A DNA stretch of 64,000 bases from Epinephelus fuscoguttatus. Lineage: Eukaryota > Chordata > Actinopteri > Perciformes > Serranidae. Location: contig NC_064770.1 in assembly GCF_011397635.1 (NCBI RefSeq), positions 6,157,826 through 6,221,825 on the forward strand, in the 5' to 3' direction. Made by a program: the position numbers and the translations under genes. Positions 49,106-60,600 of this stretch are shown piece after piece. The notes under the pieces are model-generated. The model did not search any database, was not told the DNA's origin, and saw only the letters and a list, made by a program, of their open reading frames with translations. How positions within the stretch are numbered: position 1 is the stretch's first letter; each line of letters opens with the position of its first letter.

Positions 49106-50118
49106 ATGGACCCAGCAGAGTCAGATTTTTTGAAACGGGAACTCTCCTCGCAAGTGGCCAGGGTGAACCAGGCCGAGTCAGCCCTGCAGCAGATGTCTGA
49201 GCACATGCAACGAGTCTCGGCCGGCGTCTCACAACTAAGCGGGCAGCTGGCGGCCCTGGAGGACCGACTCACCTTTTCTCCAAGCTCCGCCGAGCACCAC
49301 CCAGCTGACAGCCTGCCGACCGGCCCAGCACCTCAAGCACGGGAGCCATATATCCCCATACCCGCCAGGTATTCAGGAGATTTAGGGACATGCTCACAGT
49401 TTCTGCACCAGTGCAATTTGGTTTTCACTCAACAACCCCTCACATATTCCACCCCTCAAGCTAAAGTAGCTTTCACTATGAGCTTACTCACAGGGCAGGC
49501 TGCCGCCTGGTCCTTAGCCATCTCCACCCAACAGCCAGAGTTAACTAATGACTATCTCAAATTCACAGAAGAGATGAAACGGGTTTTCGACCACCCGGTA
49601 AAGGGTAGTCAGGCTGTAAGCCGGTTGCTTGACCTACAACAGGAAAATTTATCCGTTTCTGAATACGCAGTTAATTTTCGCATCCTAGCGGCCGAGAGTG
49701 GGTGGAATGATTCAGCCTTACGGGCAATTTTTCTTAAGGGGTTAGCGGGGGAATTAAAGGATGAGCTGGCGGTTCGGGAGGAGTGTAGCTCACTCAGCTC
49801 CCTCATAGATTTGGCCATCCGCCTGGATAACAGGATCAGGGAAAGAGCTAGGGGCGACAGGGGATGAGGAAGAGGCGGTTCCTTCCCGGCATCCCGCTCA
49901 ACTCCCCTGACTGCACCTCGGGGCCCCCAGAGACCTCCTCCTTCGCACACGAGCAGCGACCGCCACCTGCTGACGAGCCTATGCAACTGGGACGGGCACG
50001 CCTCACACCAGCAGAAAGACAACGCAGAATGCGAGACCAGCTATGCCTCTACTGTGGCCAAAGGGGCCACTTCGTCTCCCATTGCCCGGAGGTGCCAAAA
50101 GGCGGGGCTCACCACTAG
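49106..50118 (+). pseudogene. gag of the Gypsy element, frameshifted
   Basis: The ATG at 49106 opens a frame to 49867 (253 residues) with the capsid-like region: YIPIPARYSGD and QFLHQCNLVFTQQPLTYST are typical of teleost Gypsy gag. It then shifts frame by one near 49860; the continuing frame (49864-50118) carries the nucleocapsid zinc knuckle [14 protein letters not shown] (CX2CX4HX4C, 50044-50085). The shift separates capsid from nucleocapsid, so the gag is likely inactive unless recoding occurs. Confidence 0.85.
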
Positions 50119-52749
50119 AAGGGGGGACTATGGTGAGCCACATCTCCTCCTCCTCAGCCTCGAGAGTACAAGTGCCAGGTACGATTCACGCTCTCAAACA
50201 CTCAGTTCCCACTCAGGTGCTAGTGGATTCTGGTGCCGACGACAATTTCATAGACACTGACTTTGTTAAAACTCACGCCATCTCTGTTCACGAGTTATCA
50301 TCTCCCAAGGAGGTGCATTCAGTAGATGGCAAACTGTTAGAGTTGGTCACACACAAGACAGAACCTCTTAAGCTCGTTCTCTCCAGCAACCACCATGAAC
50401 ACCTAGAACTGTATGTTATTTCCTCACCTCTGAACTCTGTCATTCTGGGAATACCCTGGCTTAAGCTCCACAATCCCCACATTGACTGGACCACCACCAC
50501 CATCCGCAACTGGAGTTTTCACTGCCACGCCCACTGCCTCCGCTCCGCTCTGCCAGCCAGATCCACGGACTCAGCCCCAGCTCCCGAGGTAATCAACTTA
50601 ACTAATGTCCCCTCTGATTACCATGACCTGCAGCAGGTTTTTAGTAAAACGGCCGCCACCTCTCTACCCCCCCACAGACCTTATGATTGCGCCATAGACC
50701 TGCTTCCTGGCGCCCCTCTCCCAACCAAAAGACTTTTTCACCTCTCCAAACCCGAGCAGGAAGCTATGGAAAAATACATTACAGAGTCCGTGGCAGCCGG
50801 CCTAATTTGACCCTCCTCGTCTCCTGTAGGGGCCGGTTTTTTCTTTGTAGAAAAAAAAAGACAAAACACTGCGCCCATGTATTGATTACACCGGTCTAAA
50901 CGAGATCACTATAAAAAACAAGTATTCCCTTCCTCTGATTGATTCAGCATTCAGCCCCCTGCATACGGCCAAAGTGTTCTCCAAGCTGGACCTCAGAAAC
51001 TCCTATCACCTCGTCCGAATTAGAGATGGGGACGAGTGGAAAACAGCATTTAACACCCCCTTAGGTCACTTTGAATATCTGGTCATGCCATTCGAACTCA
51101 CTAATGCTCCTGCAGTTTTCCAGTGTTTGGTGAACGATGTGTTACGCGACTTGCTCAATAAGACTGTTTTTGTGTACTTGGACGATATTCTGATTTTCTC
51201 CAGTTCTATGGAGGAACATATGTGCCATGTGCGAGAAGTGTTAAAGAGGTTAATGGAAAACAAGTTGTATGTTAAAGTGGAAAAATGTGAATTCCATGCG
51301 TCATCTGTGAGTTTCCTGGGGTTTGTGGTCGAAAGGGGGCAGCTGCGGGCAGACCCCTCCAAGGTAGCTGCCGTGAAGGACTGGCCAGCTCCCACCACCC
51401 GGAAGCAGCTGCAGCGCTTTCTGGGGTTTGCCAATTTCTACCGTAGGTTCATTAGAAACTACAGCCGCCTGGCGGCCCCACTCGCTCGTCTTACATCTTC
51501 CAAACTCACTTTTGCCTGGTCTACTGTTGAGCAACTAGCTTTTGAAAAGCTTAAGAATATGTTTATTAATGCCCCTGTTCTTGTGCACCCAGATCCTGAG
51601 CGGCAGTTCGTGGTCGAGGTTGATGCCTCGGACTCCGGGGTCGGGGCCGTCCTCTCCCAGCGCCTACCCTCTGACAACAAGCTCCACCCCTGCGCCTTCT
51701 TCTCCCGTCGACTCACCCCCGCAGAGTCCAACTACGACGTGGGGAACCGGGAGCTCCTGGTGGTGGTGATGGCTTTGCAGGAATGGAGGCACTGGCTGGA
51801 GGGGGCAGCTCAACCTTTCATCGTGTGGACTGATCACAAGAACCTAGCCTACCTTCGCATCGCCCGCCGACTGAACTCCCGACAGGCTCGCTGGGCTCTG
51901 TTCCTAGGCAGGTTCCAGTTCACGATTACCTACCGCCCTGGGTCTCGGAACACTAAGCCTGACGCACTCTCCCGTCAGTTCGCCCTGGAGGGGGGGAAGC
52001 CCTCCAAGGAGACCATCTTGGATCCGGAATGTGTGCTGGGGGAGGTCCACTGGCGGGTAGAGCGGGAGGTCCAAGAAGCACTTCAAGGACAGACGGTTCC
52101 GGACGGGTGTCCGCCAGGACGGCTGTTTGTGCCACAGACTGCCAGATCATCAGTGCTCACCTGGGGGCACACGTCTAAAATAGCCTGCCACCCGGGGGTC
52201 CACCGCACGCTAGCCCTCATCCAGCAGCGCTTCTGGTGGCCGTCCATGGCCGCTGACGTCCGGACCTTCATTGCTGCATGCACGGTGTGCGCGCGCAGCA
52301 AGTCCACTCACCGACCACCAGCGGGTCTCCTGCAACCTCTACCCATCCCTCCACGTCCCTGGTCACACACCGTGGTGGATTTCGTTACCGGCCTACCTCC
52401 CTCTGAAGGTAACGACACCATATTAACTGTGGTGGATCGATTCTCCAAGGCGGTACATTTTGCTCCTCTCCCCAAACTCCCCACCGCCTTGGAGACTGCT
52501 AATCTCTTAGTGGTGCATGTTTTCAGACTACACGGGATTCCTCAAGATATTGTGTCAGACCGCGGACCTCAGTTCACCTCGCAGGTGTGGAAGGCTTTCT
52601 GCCGGGCTCTGGGAACCACCTCCAGCGGGTACGGACCCGAGGAGCGCTCCTGGATTGGGCGCTCCCTCATCCTCGACCCACGACTGCTTCAGGACTTCTA
52701 TGACAGGTTTCCGGGTAAGCCAGGTAGGACGCTAGGAGGCGTCCATTGA
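50043..52749 (+). pseudogene. pol of the Gypsy element, disrupted
   Basis: The frame lies -1 to the zinc-knuckle frame, as in -1 gag-pol arrangements. The protease has LVDSGADDNFID (aspartate at 50226) and ILGIPWL. A TGA at 50808 and an extra base in an A9 run near 50850 break the join to reverse transcriptase, which is open from about 50880 to 52749: [17 protein letters not shown], catalytic YLDD at 51175-51186, then RNase H ([17 protein letters not shown]). The integrase keeps its HHCC zinc region (CTVCARS) and two catalytic aspartates (52378 and 52558). About 60 bases after the second, the frame jumps to a chromodomain end (GYGPEERSW), so the catalytic glutamate and most of the C-terminal region are gone. 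Confidence 0.9.
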
Positions 52750-52760
52750 GGGAGGGGTAC

Positions 52761-53167
52761 TGTTATGGTCCTGTTTTTTGTCGTTTTCTGTGAAAGCATG
52801 TTTCTGATATCTCTCTCCCTCTGTCTGCAGGGGGTGTGCCGGGAGGCGGGGCGATCACTGGGAGCAGGGCTTCCAGCACACCTGCAGCTTGTTTCTGCCT
52901 AATCAGCCAGCTACTTAAGCCACTCTCTCATTGTCTCCTGTGCCGGATTGTTCCCTATGCTTGTGCACCTCGCTCGAGCTCTCAGTGATCTCCTGCCTGT
53001 CGCCACATGTAGTCCTCAGCGTCTTCCTCGTGCTTTGTCGAGCCTTTTCAGTTGTTACTTTGTTTTTGAGCATGTTCCTCGTGACGTCCTTTTTGTGAAC
53101 ATTTGGCAATAAAACATTTTGTTTGAACTCTGCTACTGGGTCCTGGTTCCTTGACTGGCACGTAAGA
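52761..53167 (+). repeat. 3' LTR of the Gypsy element
   Basis: Same length as the 5' LTR, five differences, of which the terminal CA to GA affects an integration end. Confidence 0.95.
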
Positions 53168-53215
53168 GTAAATCCATTCACACACCGCTGTCCCCTCCTG
53201 TCATGTGCGTATGAT

Positions 53216-53808
53216 AGGACTGTCAAAAGCACCAGGAAATTGAGTTCGAATATTTTCAAATTAATTTAGTAGAGTTCGAATAAGTAATAATAGTAGTATT
53301 ATTATTATTTTTATTTTATTTTATAAAAAAACCCCCACAAAAAATAAGATGCTTATTGCAATATGAACATGACACTCGGATGAAAACAACCGTTCTGACC
53401 TCACTGAAGTGCCAGGTATGATCAACTTCTGCCTGGCTATCTGAGCAATGTTTGGATACTTCAGTGCGTAGTTTTCCACCACAAGAGTGGATCCTGGTCG
53501 GCTCGTAGTGGTGTCTGATTCTGGTAACTTTCATCTCTTCTTCAAAAGGGTAGGCAGGGAGGCAGCAGGTGCACCACTCTCCCTGTATGTCTCCCCGAAC
53601 AGGTCACACATCGCGGACAGTGGGCTCCTCCGTCGGCGCCTCTCCCTCCCTCTGTGTCCCGAACGGGATTTGCCATGATATACAACATTATTGATAGTAT
53701 TAATTAATTATTAATGATATTCAAATTATCAAATTTAGGTTCGAACTTATAAAAAAATATATCTATTCGAATATATTTCTAACTTCGATTTTTTTTGACA
53801 GCCCTAAC
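53216..53808. mobile_element. hAT-like MITE (AGGRCTGTCAAAA termini)
   Basis: AGGACTGTCAAAA on the left and TTTTTTTTGACAGCCCT on the right are inverted, and both ends carry TTCGAA-rich arms (GAGTTCGAATATTTTCAAAT against ATTCGAATATATTTCTAACT). CAGGGCTGTCA-type ends are common in hAT elements of fish. The interior is GC-rich (53540-53665) with no coding frame of note. No clear 8-bp target duplication was found. Confidence 0.6.
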
Positions 53809-54022
53809 ACACATGTTTACTGCTGGTCTATTCGCACGGGATTAGTATTACCTGGGGTAATTGTCCGGGACCCTTTTACAGAAGGTAAAAGTCGCGGTAA
53901 TCTTTACTGACATCGTGCCGTAATGATTACTGACATGGCACATTCGGACGGGACTAAAATCCCTGGTAATTATTACTTTACCCCATGTCCCTATATAAAA
54001 CTAATCTCGTCCGAATAGGGCT

Positions 54023-56068
54023 AAAGACTCCAATCCGGCCCACTGGATGACTTTGCACACTCAACACAGAATGCTCCTGGAATGAGTCCTGGAAATGAGT
54101 TAGCATTTTAGCAGTCCCGGTTCCCTTGTCTCAAAGTCAATGCTTTTTTTGAATGGGTTTTTGGTTAGATGCTTGAAATGAGGTCTGTGGTTAAATCATG
54201 CTGAAGAGACTGTAACGTTTTGTTCTGTGACATAAAATATGTCTGTAAATACCCCATTGTGAATTCTGAAATTTGTATTTGTCTAAACAAGGATGTTTGC
54301 TGACAAGTGGTTAAATGAGACTAGACTGTCATCACAGCACACATGGCTTTACAGCCTTGTTGTGGTGGTGAGGTTAAGTCATGTGGCTGTAGTGTAATTC
54401 CTTTATAGCCCAATGTTAGCTTTTTCCTTATGACGATTGCCTTTATGCTTCAAATATCATAACAGTGGAGTTGATTTGTGAAGATTATCTTGCCAGACAA
54501 AATGTGTAAGTATCATAAACATTCATTTGCCACAGAGCTTATTTTGTGAGATATTCCAAATTTCATTGGAAAAATCCCATAGGCTTTTTGATGAGGGAAC
54601 CAGTGCAATGCACACATCTGCATTTGCCTTCAGAAAAACATCATCCCTGGAGCACTCTATTGATTCTCATGCAAAGGCTAAGAGGTGTCAAGTTACAGGA
54701 GCAAGCAGCCTGCTTTGTGTAAAATGCTGCTTCACAGGCTCTTCAGCCTGATCAGAATACAGTTCTCTGAAAAAATTTTGGTCATATTCAAATATACAGA
54801 ACAGTGTGCAAAATATCATCAATCAGCAGCTTCACTCCAAAAGAATCTCTATCACACTTTTATCTTAAAACAATATTGGTGGAATCCTGGCTACACATTT
54901 TGATAAATAAATACTTGCCTCAATTAGATGCCTGGTCTGGTTGCCAAGCAGCTCATTTTTTCTTTTAAATAAATGTTATTTAAATGTAAAAAACAAACAA
55001 ACCAACAAAAAAATGGGTAGTTTGCTATCTCAAATTCTGTGACCATTCCTCAGTTACCCTGTAAGTTATTCATATTCCTTTAAACCATAGGGGTTCTCAG
55101 ATCAAAAGAATCAAAGGGGTTTTTCATATCAATGAATCCGAGTTGTGAGTGTTGTTTACCAGGATAAAGTGGTGATGTGTCAGTATGTCAGGTGTCATAA
55201 TCCTCGAGTGCCCTGACTCTCTCTATCTCACTCTGATACGCTGTCTGTCAGAGCAGGATCAAATGAAAAATTCATAATTGATAAATTATCTGAAGCCTCA
55301 TATTTATACGAATGATATTCATATGGTTTTAAATAAACAATCTGATTGCATTTCCTGATCTTTGCTGAGCAACAGTTTTGTGCAAAAGGAATTAAAGGCC
55401 TGTTGCATATAGACACCTGTCCCAAACATAGGCCTATTGATTTCAGTGATTAATTAATTAATATTCATTCCGCCACGACTACTCCAAACAGAATAACTTC
55501 TTGCATTTGTAAGGTCACTCCAGCAGTAACTTCCTGCAAAAACTCAAATCTTGCGAGACATGAGATTTCAGAGCCAGACTTTAACTCTCTGAGTGAGTGT
55601 TTTGACTTGCCACAACAAACATGACCGAATTTTTTTACCCGATTTTGACCAACTGGATCTGGATGAGCCATCTGAATTTGATGACCGCCCGTGTTTATTT
55701 GAACACGGAGTACACAGACGTACATGGATGCAGAGCTCATTGAAACTGAAGAGTGGATGAGGAGAGAGAGGGAGGGAGCAGCAACAGGCAGAGGAACATG
55801 TCAAATATTGGACATCCTATCACTCATTTAGACAAAAGTAGATCGGCAAATAGGGCCCAGGTTGAAAAAAACATTAGTTCCCCTTTAATATTACTGGGAC
55901 ATTTCTGCAAATGTGCCTGTTTAGCCACCGTGGCCAATTTTCAGGCGTAGTCTCTGGGCAGGTGTGGTGACAGCTAAACAACTACAGTTCCTTACTCTAA
56001 TGTTAGAGCTTGATTCTGCAGAATGATTGATGAATGAAAAATCTTACTTTTTCAATGAGACAAGGAAT
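54023..56068. other. Intergenic DNA, no gene recognised
   Basis: AT-rich with no splice-flanked coding homology. A stretch at 55620-55760 has weak coding-like character on the + strand (DFDQLDLDEPSEFDD) with no family I can name; it may be an old transposon ORF. Confidence 0.3.
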
Positions 56069-57187
56069 ATACACACTGGCCACTTTTTTAGGTACACCTT
56101 CATAGTACAGGGTTGGGCCCCCTTTTGCCTTCAGAACTGCCTTAATTATTGGAGGCATAGATTCAACAAGGTGCTGGAAACATTCCTCAGAGATTTTGGT
56201 CCATATTGACATGATAGCATCACGCAGTTTCTGCAGATTTGTCAGCTGCACATCCATGATGCGAATCTCCTGTTCCACCACATCCCAAAGGTGCTCTATT
56301 GGATTGAGATCTGGTGACTGTTGAAGCCATTGGAGCACAGTGAACTCATTGTCATGCTCAAGAAACCAGTTTGAGATTATTTGAGCTTTGTGACATGGTG
56401 TGTTATTCTACTGGGAGTAGAGTAGACCACAGTGTACCTGTCAGAAAGGGATGGACGTGGTCAGCAACAATACTCAGGTAGGCTGTGGTGTTTAAACCAT
56501 GCTCAGTTGGTACTGAGGGGCCCAAAGTGTGCCAAGAAAATATTCCCCACACCATTACACCACCACCACCACCAGCCTGAACCGTTGATACAAGGCAGGA
56601 TGGATCCATGCTTTCATGTTGTTTACGCCAAAATCTGAGTCTACCATCTAAATGTCGCAGCAGAAATGGAGACTCATCAGACCAGGCAATGTTTTTCCAA
56701 TCTTCTATTGTCCAATTTCGGTGAGCCTGTGTGAACTGTAGCCTCAGTTCCCTGTTCTTAGCTGACAGGAGTGGCACCCAGTGTGGTCTTCTGCTGCTGT
56801 AGCCCAGCTACTTTGACGTGTTGTTCATTCAGAGATGGTCTTCTGCAGACCTGGGTTGTAACGAGTGGCTATTTGAGTTACTGTTGTCTTTCTAAAATCT
56901 TGAACCAGTCTGGCCATTCTCCTCTGACCTCTGGCATCAACAAGGCATTTTCACCCATAGAACTGCCGCTCTTTCTCTTTTTCAAACCATCCTCTGTAAC
57001 CTCTAGAGATGGTTCTACGTGAAAATCCCACTGGATGAGCAGTTTCTGAAATACTCAGACCAGCTTGTCTGGCACCAACAACCATGCCACGTTCAAAGTC
57101 ACTTAAATCACCTTTTCTTTCCCATTCTGATGCTTGGTTTGACATTCAGCAGGTCGTCATGAACATGTATGTAAATGCATTGAGTTA
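56069..57187 (-). mobile_element. Tc1-like transposon, 5'-truncated and frameshifted
   Basis: The lower-coordinate end starts ACACACTGGCCACTTTTTTA with GGTACACCTT, a known teleost Tc1 terminus. On the minus strand the transposase pieces are 57145-56951 (N-terminal, SDFERGMVVGARQAGLS), 56777-56403 (WSDESPFLLR and VMVWGIF) and 56338-56003 ([19 protein letters not shown], with the glutamate). Reading frames break near 56950 and 56390, and the opposite terminal repeat is missing, so the copy ends at about 57187. Confidence 0.8.
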
Positions 57188-57340
57188 CACAATGAAAGGA
57201 GGAAGAGGAGACTTTTCCTACAGAAAGTGGACTCAGGAGACAAAGACATGAGTCGACAAAGACATATAACCGTGGAGCCTGTAATATGGGAAATGCAAAG
57301 AAATACTTGGGCATTAATAATGATATAATGATAATGATAA

Positions 57341-57370
57341 TGATACTACTACTACTACTACTACTAATAC

Positions 57371-57446
<76 letters not shown>

Positions 57447-57480
57447 GTATTATTATTATCATTACTAGGCTACTATTACT
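57341..57480. repeat. (ACT)n/(AAT)n trinucleotide microsatellite
   Basis: Tandem ACT, then AAT, then ATT units about 200-350 bp upstream of the cog1 start. Confidence 0.95.
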
Positions 57481-57540
57481 AGTTTGAGATTATTTGATTG
57501 GCTCAGCATTGTAGGTAGGCGGCTCCCAACCTACACGGAA

Positions 57541-57686
57541 ATGTTCCTGACAGACAGCGTTGGTGACCAATAAACGCATCATACTCAGTCGTCGTCACAT
57601 TTTTGCTTACGTGGAGGCAGGAAGTGTACATCCCGGGTCTTCCGGGTTAGAGTTCCTGGAACAGCTCAAGTTGTTTTGGAGGTACG
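57541..57686 (+). promoter_or_regulatory. Candidate cog1 promoter / 5' UTR
   Basis: Within 150 bp of the ATG are an inverted-CCAAT type GACCAATAAA (57565), GTCGTCACAT, and two CCGGGT stretches (57632, 57641) with ETS-like TTCCGGGTT. No TATA box. Assignment is by position and motif only. Confidence 0.4.
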
Positions 57687-60600
57687 ATGGCCGAGGATCC
57701 TGCGTTGTCCCTTCGGGTCTCGGAGATCAAGGACCCGGCGGTTCTCTTCGAGCGGTACAACACCGCAGAGATCCGCCGGATCGAACGCAAAGTCCGCGGG
57801 GAGATCGAGCAGAAGAAGGAGGAGCTGAGGCAGATGGTGGGGGAGCGCTACCGGGACCTCATCGACGCTGCCGACACCATCGGAGAGATGAGGCAGTGCT
57901 CGGAGAGCGTCGTCCAGTCCATCCAGGACATGCACCAGTACTGTCACAGGCTGAAACAAGGCAAAGCCAGTGTGAGCAGCTGCAGACACGAGGTGAACGG
58001 CTACCCATCTGCATCTGTTGTAGTGGTTGTAAACCTACGCCTATCTGCGCTGTCATAGTAGGGACACCAAACCTCATTAAAAAATGTGCCAGTTCATTAT
58101 TCTATGAGTTATATTCGTGCACACCCCCCAATTATGACTTGATTTTACACATAATGCGACTCAAAGAAAAGTGATGATCAATTCGGCAAAAAAAGATTGC
58201 TGCATAGATCATATTTACCCATAAAGCCCTAACTTGTAGTAATGTCCAGACGTCTTCGGAGACAAAACACACAATAGCTAACTGCCCGAGCCAGATAAGA
58301 AATACAAAACTGTACTCAGGTGAAGTGCTGCTGGTGGATCACATGTATGCAGAATTTACCTGAAGATGGTATTGATTTGTAAACTGCCTGAACATGTGTT
58401 CTGATAGGTGTGTATTACTGCTGACGCAGAGGGCAACACTATATTCTAATATTTGTAATGAAATTTGGGGATATATCTCTGGAATACAGTACGTTTACAG
58501 CTTTATAGATGGTTCTTATATATAACCTGACATTCACATACATGTAATACATTATAATGCTACTGTCTATCACCACATCGTCTGGTGCTGACACCTATTA
58601 TCCTCATATTATTGCTTGTCTCCCTCACATTAATTTCAGTGCACACATTATCTAAAGTCTGTTCTGTATAAATATGCAATGTGTCTGTGTCATCCTGTTG
58701 TAGAGCCAGAGGCAGTGGCAGGAAAAGTTCTACACCATGGCCTCCCAGATTAAGCTCCTCTTGGAGATCCCAGAGCGCATCTGGAGTGCCATGGAGGCGT
58801 CCCAGTACCTCCAGGCCACCCAGCTCTACCTGCTCTGTTGCCACTTGCACAGTCTGCTGCAGCTGGAGGCCGCTACAGGGGGCCATTACAGCCCCATTCT
58901 GGCCCGCTTCCCTATTCTGGTTCGGCAGGTAGCCACCACCGGACACTTCAGGTACTGGATGTTTTGTTACTTGTGTCTTTATGAAGACACGCTGTCATTA
59001 AGTAGAATTTCCTGCCTGAGAGCTGGTAATTCTAACAGAGAAACTCCAGGCCCCAAAACGATAAGAGATCCAATTAGACGCAGTTAGTGAGAGCTAAGTC
59101 ATAGGTCTGTAACTAGTCTGGCCTCTTGCAGATCCACCATCCTCCTGGACAGCAGGTCTCTGCTGCGGGGCCGTGCAGTGTCAGACCAGGCCATCGCAGA
59201 GGCCCTGGTATCCACCATGCTGCTGGAGGACAGCTCACCACGCCAGGCCCTGGCTGACTTCTTGTTGGCCCGGAAGGCTTCTATTCATCAGCTGCTCAAC
59301 CAACCACAGCACGGTATTCTACCATTTGTAACACCTGGCAACATATACTCTTTATAAATAAAGTGGGCAGTTACAGCCAGTATGAGGTTAGCCTCACCTG
59401 CAGCAGGATGACGCTAACCCCCCAACACCAAAATCTACCACTGAGTCACTGAGTGAAGAAGTTACACTGCTGGCCGTTAGAGTGTTGGTGTTTTTCTGTA
59501 GGCTGTTGCTCTTTAAAAGTGAATAGGTGCAACAGTCCTTGCCTCTGCAATCATTTATAAGGTGTTGAAACAGTTTGAGACATATGTTATAAGATTTATA
59601 GATCAGTGTGGAGTCGAGCAAGAGAGAGTGACTGTGGATGCACTCAGAGCGGACAAGTTTGAATGATTGGAGCAGAAAGGAAATTAGCAATTAAGCTGTA
59701 AAGTGCTGGTGCATTTTTTCTCTGAATAACTTGCAATGCTGCTCATCAAGATCCAAATACAGTAGACAAAGTGTCCCCCGAAGCAGGAAAGTTATCTTGC
59801 TATGTTTTCTGTCGGACTGACATTTGAGGCTGTGTGCATGTTTGTAATTGTCATTGGATGCTGTCTGCGTCTGGTCTGTTTATCAAAGTAATGCATACCG
59901 TTGCCTGTCCGCTGTGGGTTGGTGACTGAAATAGGACAATAACAATTTTCTCAATTTTTTTGACTCAAATTTAGCTTACCCATGTTATACACTACTTCAG
60001 TACACTTTTAGGGGATAGTTTGGATCTTTTTAAGTGGGGTTGTGTGAGGCACTTATCCATAGACATTTTATTACCTATTGTCGATGTCAGTCAGCACGCT
60101 CCCAGTTTGGAAAATCAGGCTGCAGTCCGACACAGAAGCTAATCACTGCACTGCCGTGGAGGGGGGAGCAGCCAAATGTATTTTAGCTACCTAAGAAAAT
60201 CAATATCAGCTTAAGTGTATGCTATATTAAGAATATTTTCACTTCTTTACCTGAAAATTAGACTGATTTCATACAAGGAACTGAAGCTGTTCTGTCACTC
60301 TCTTCAAAGCCAGACTCCATTGAGGAAAACAGTGATTTAACATAGCTGAACACAGGAGCTGCTGGTTTGCTGCTGCTTCAGACAGTTATTTTGTTCATTT
60401 TATTGTGTGGCTTTGGTGCTTTAAAGGGTTTGTTCAGATTCACAATAACACAAACTAACTAAGTGATGGAGGTAGCAAGCAGTATGCCAGCGCCTCCTAT
60501 TTTCAGTAAGCCAAAATGACTGTTTTTCTTAATGGACTCTGGTGGTTTTGACAAGAGCATAGATGGGAAGTGAAGCCATTTATGGCCTCCCTGTCTTAAT

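Larger units (their letters stand above)
48683..53167 (+). mobile_element. Ty3/Gypsy LTR retrotransposon (chromovirus-like), defective
   Basis: The two LTRs are 407 bp each (48683-49089, 52761-53167), TG...CA ends (the last CA is GA in the 3' copy), and the element is flanked by a 5-bp target duplication GTAAA (48678-48682, 53168-53172). The order gag, protease, reverse transcriptase, RNase H, integrase is Gypsy-type. The LTRs differ at five positions (about 1.2%), so insertion was recent. Coding is broken by a gag frameshift near 49860, a TGA at 50808-50810, an extra A in an A9 run near 50850, and a deletion fusing integrase to the chromodomain end near 52620. Confidence 0.95.
48546..54022. 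mobile_element. MITE with ~45-bp TIRs, host of the Gypsy insertion
   Basis: The left terminus (CTATTCGGACGGGATTAGTT then TTATATAGGGACGTGGGGTA) is repeated inverted at the right (TACCCCATGTCCCTATATAA, ACTAATCTCGTCCGAATAGG) over about 45 bp with few mismatches. Extra internal ATTCGCACGGGATTAG copies occur at 48628 and 53829. Without the two insertions it would be about 400 to 1000 bp. Non-coding. AAA stands on both sides. Confidence 0.7.
48515..54060. repeat. CGGCCCGCGGGCC-type repeat split by nested elements
   Basis: GGCCCGCGGGCCAGAACCGG before the nested block and GACTCCAATCCGGCCCACTG after it are the two halves of a short teleost repeat I recall as continuous. The nested elements listed below therefore inserted into it. 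Boundaries are approximate. Confidence 0.5.

Noticed and set aside
57560..58174. A 204-codon + strand frame overlapping cog1 exon 1
   Set aside because: It is an out-of-frame shadow of the GC-rich first exon; the cog1 frame has clear homology and a proper splice continuation.
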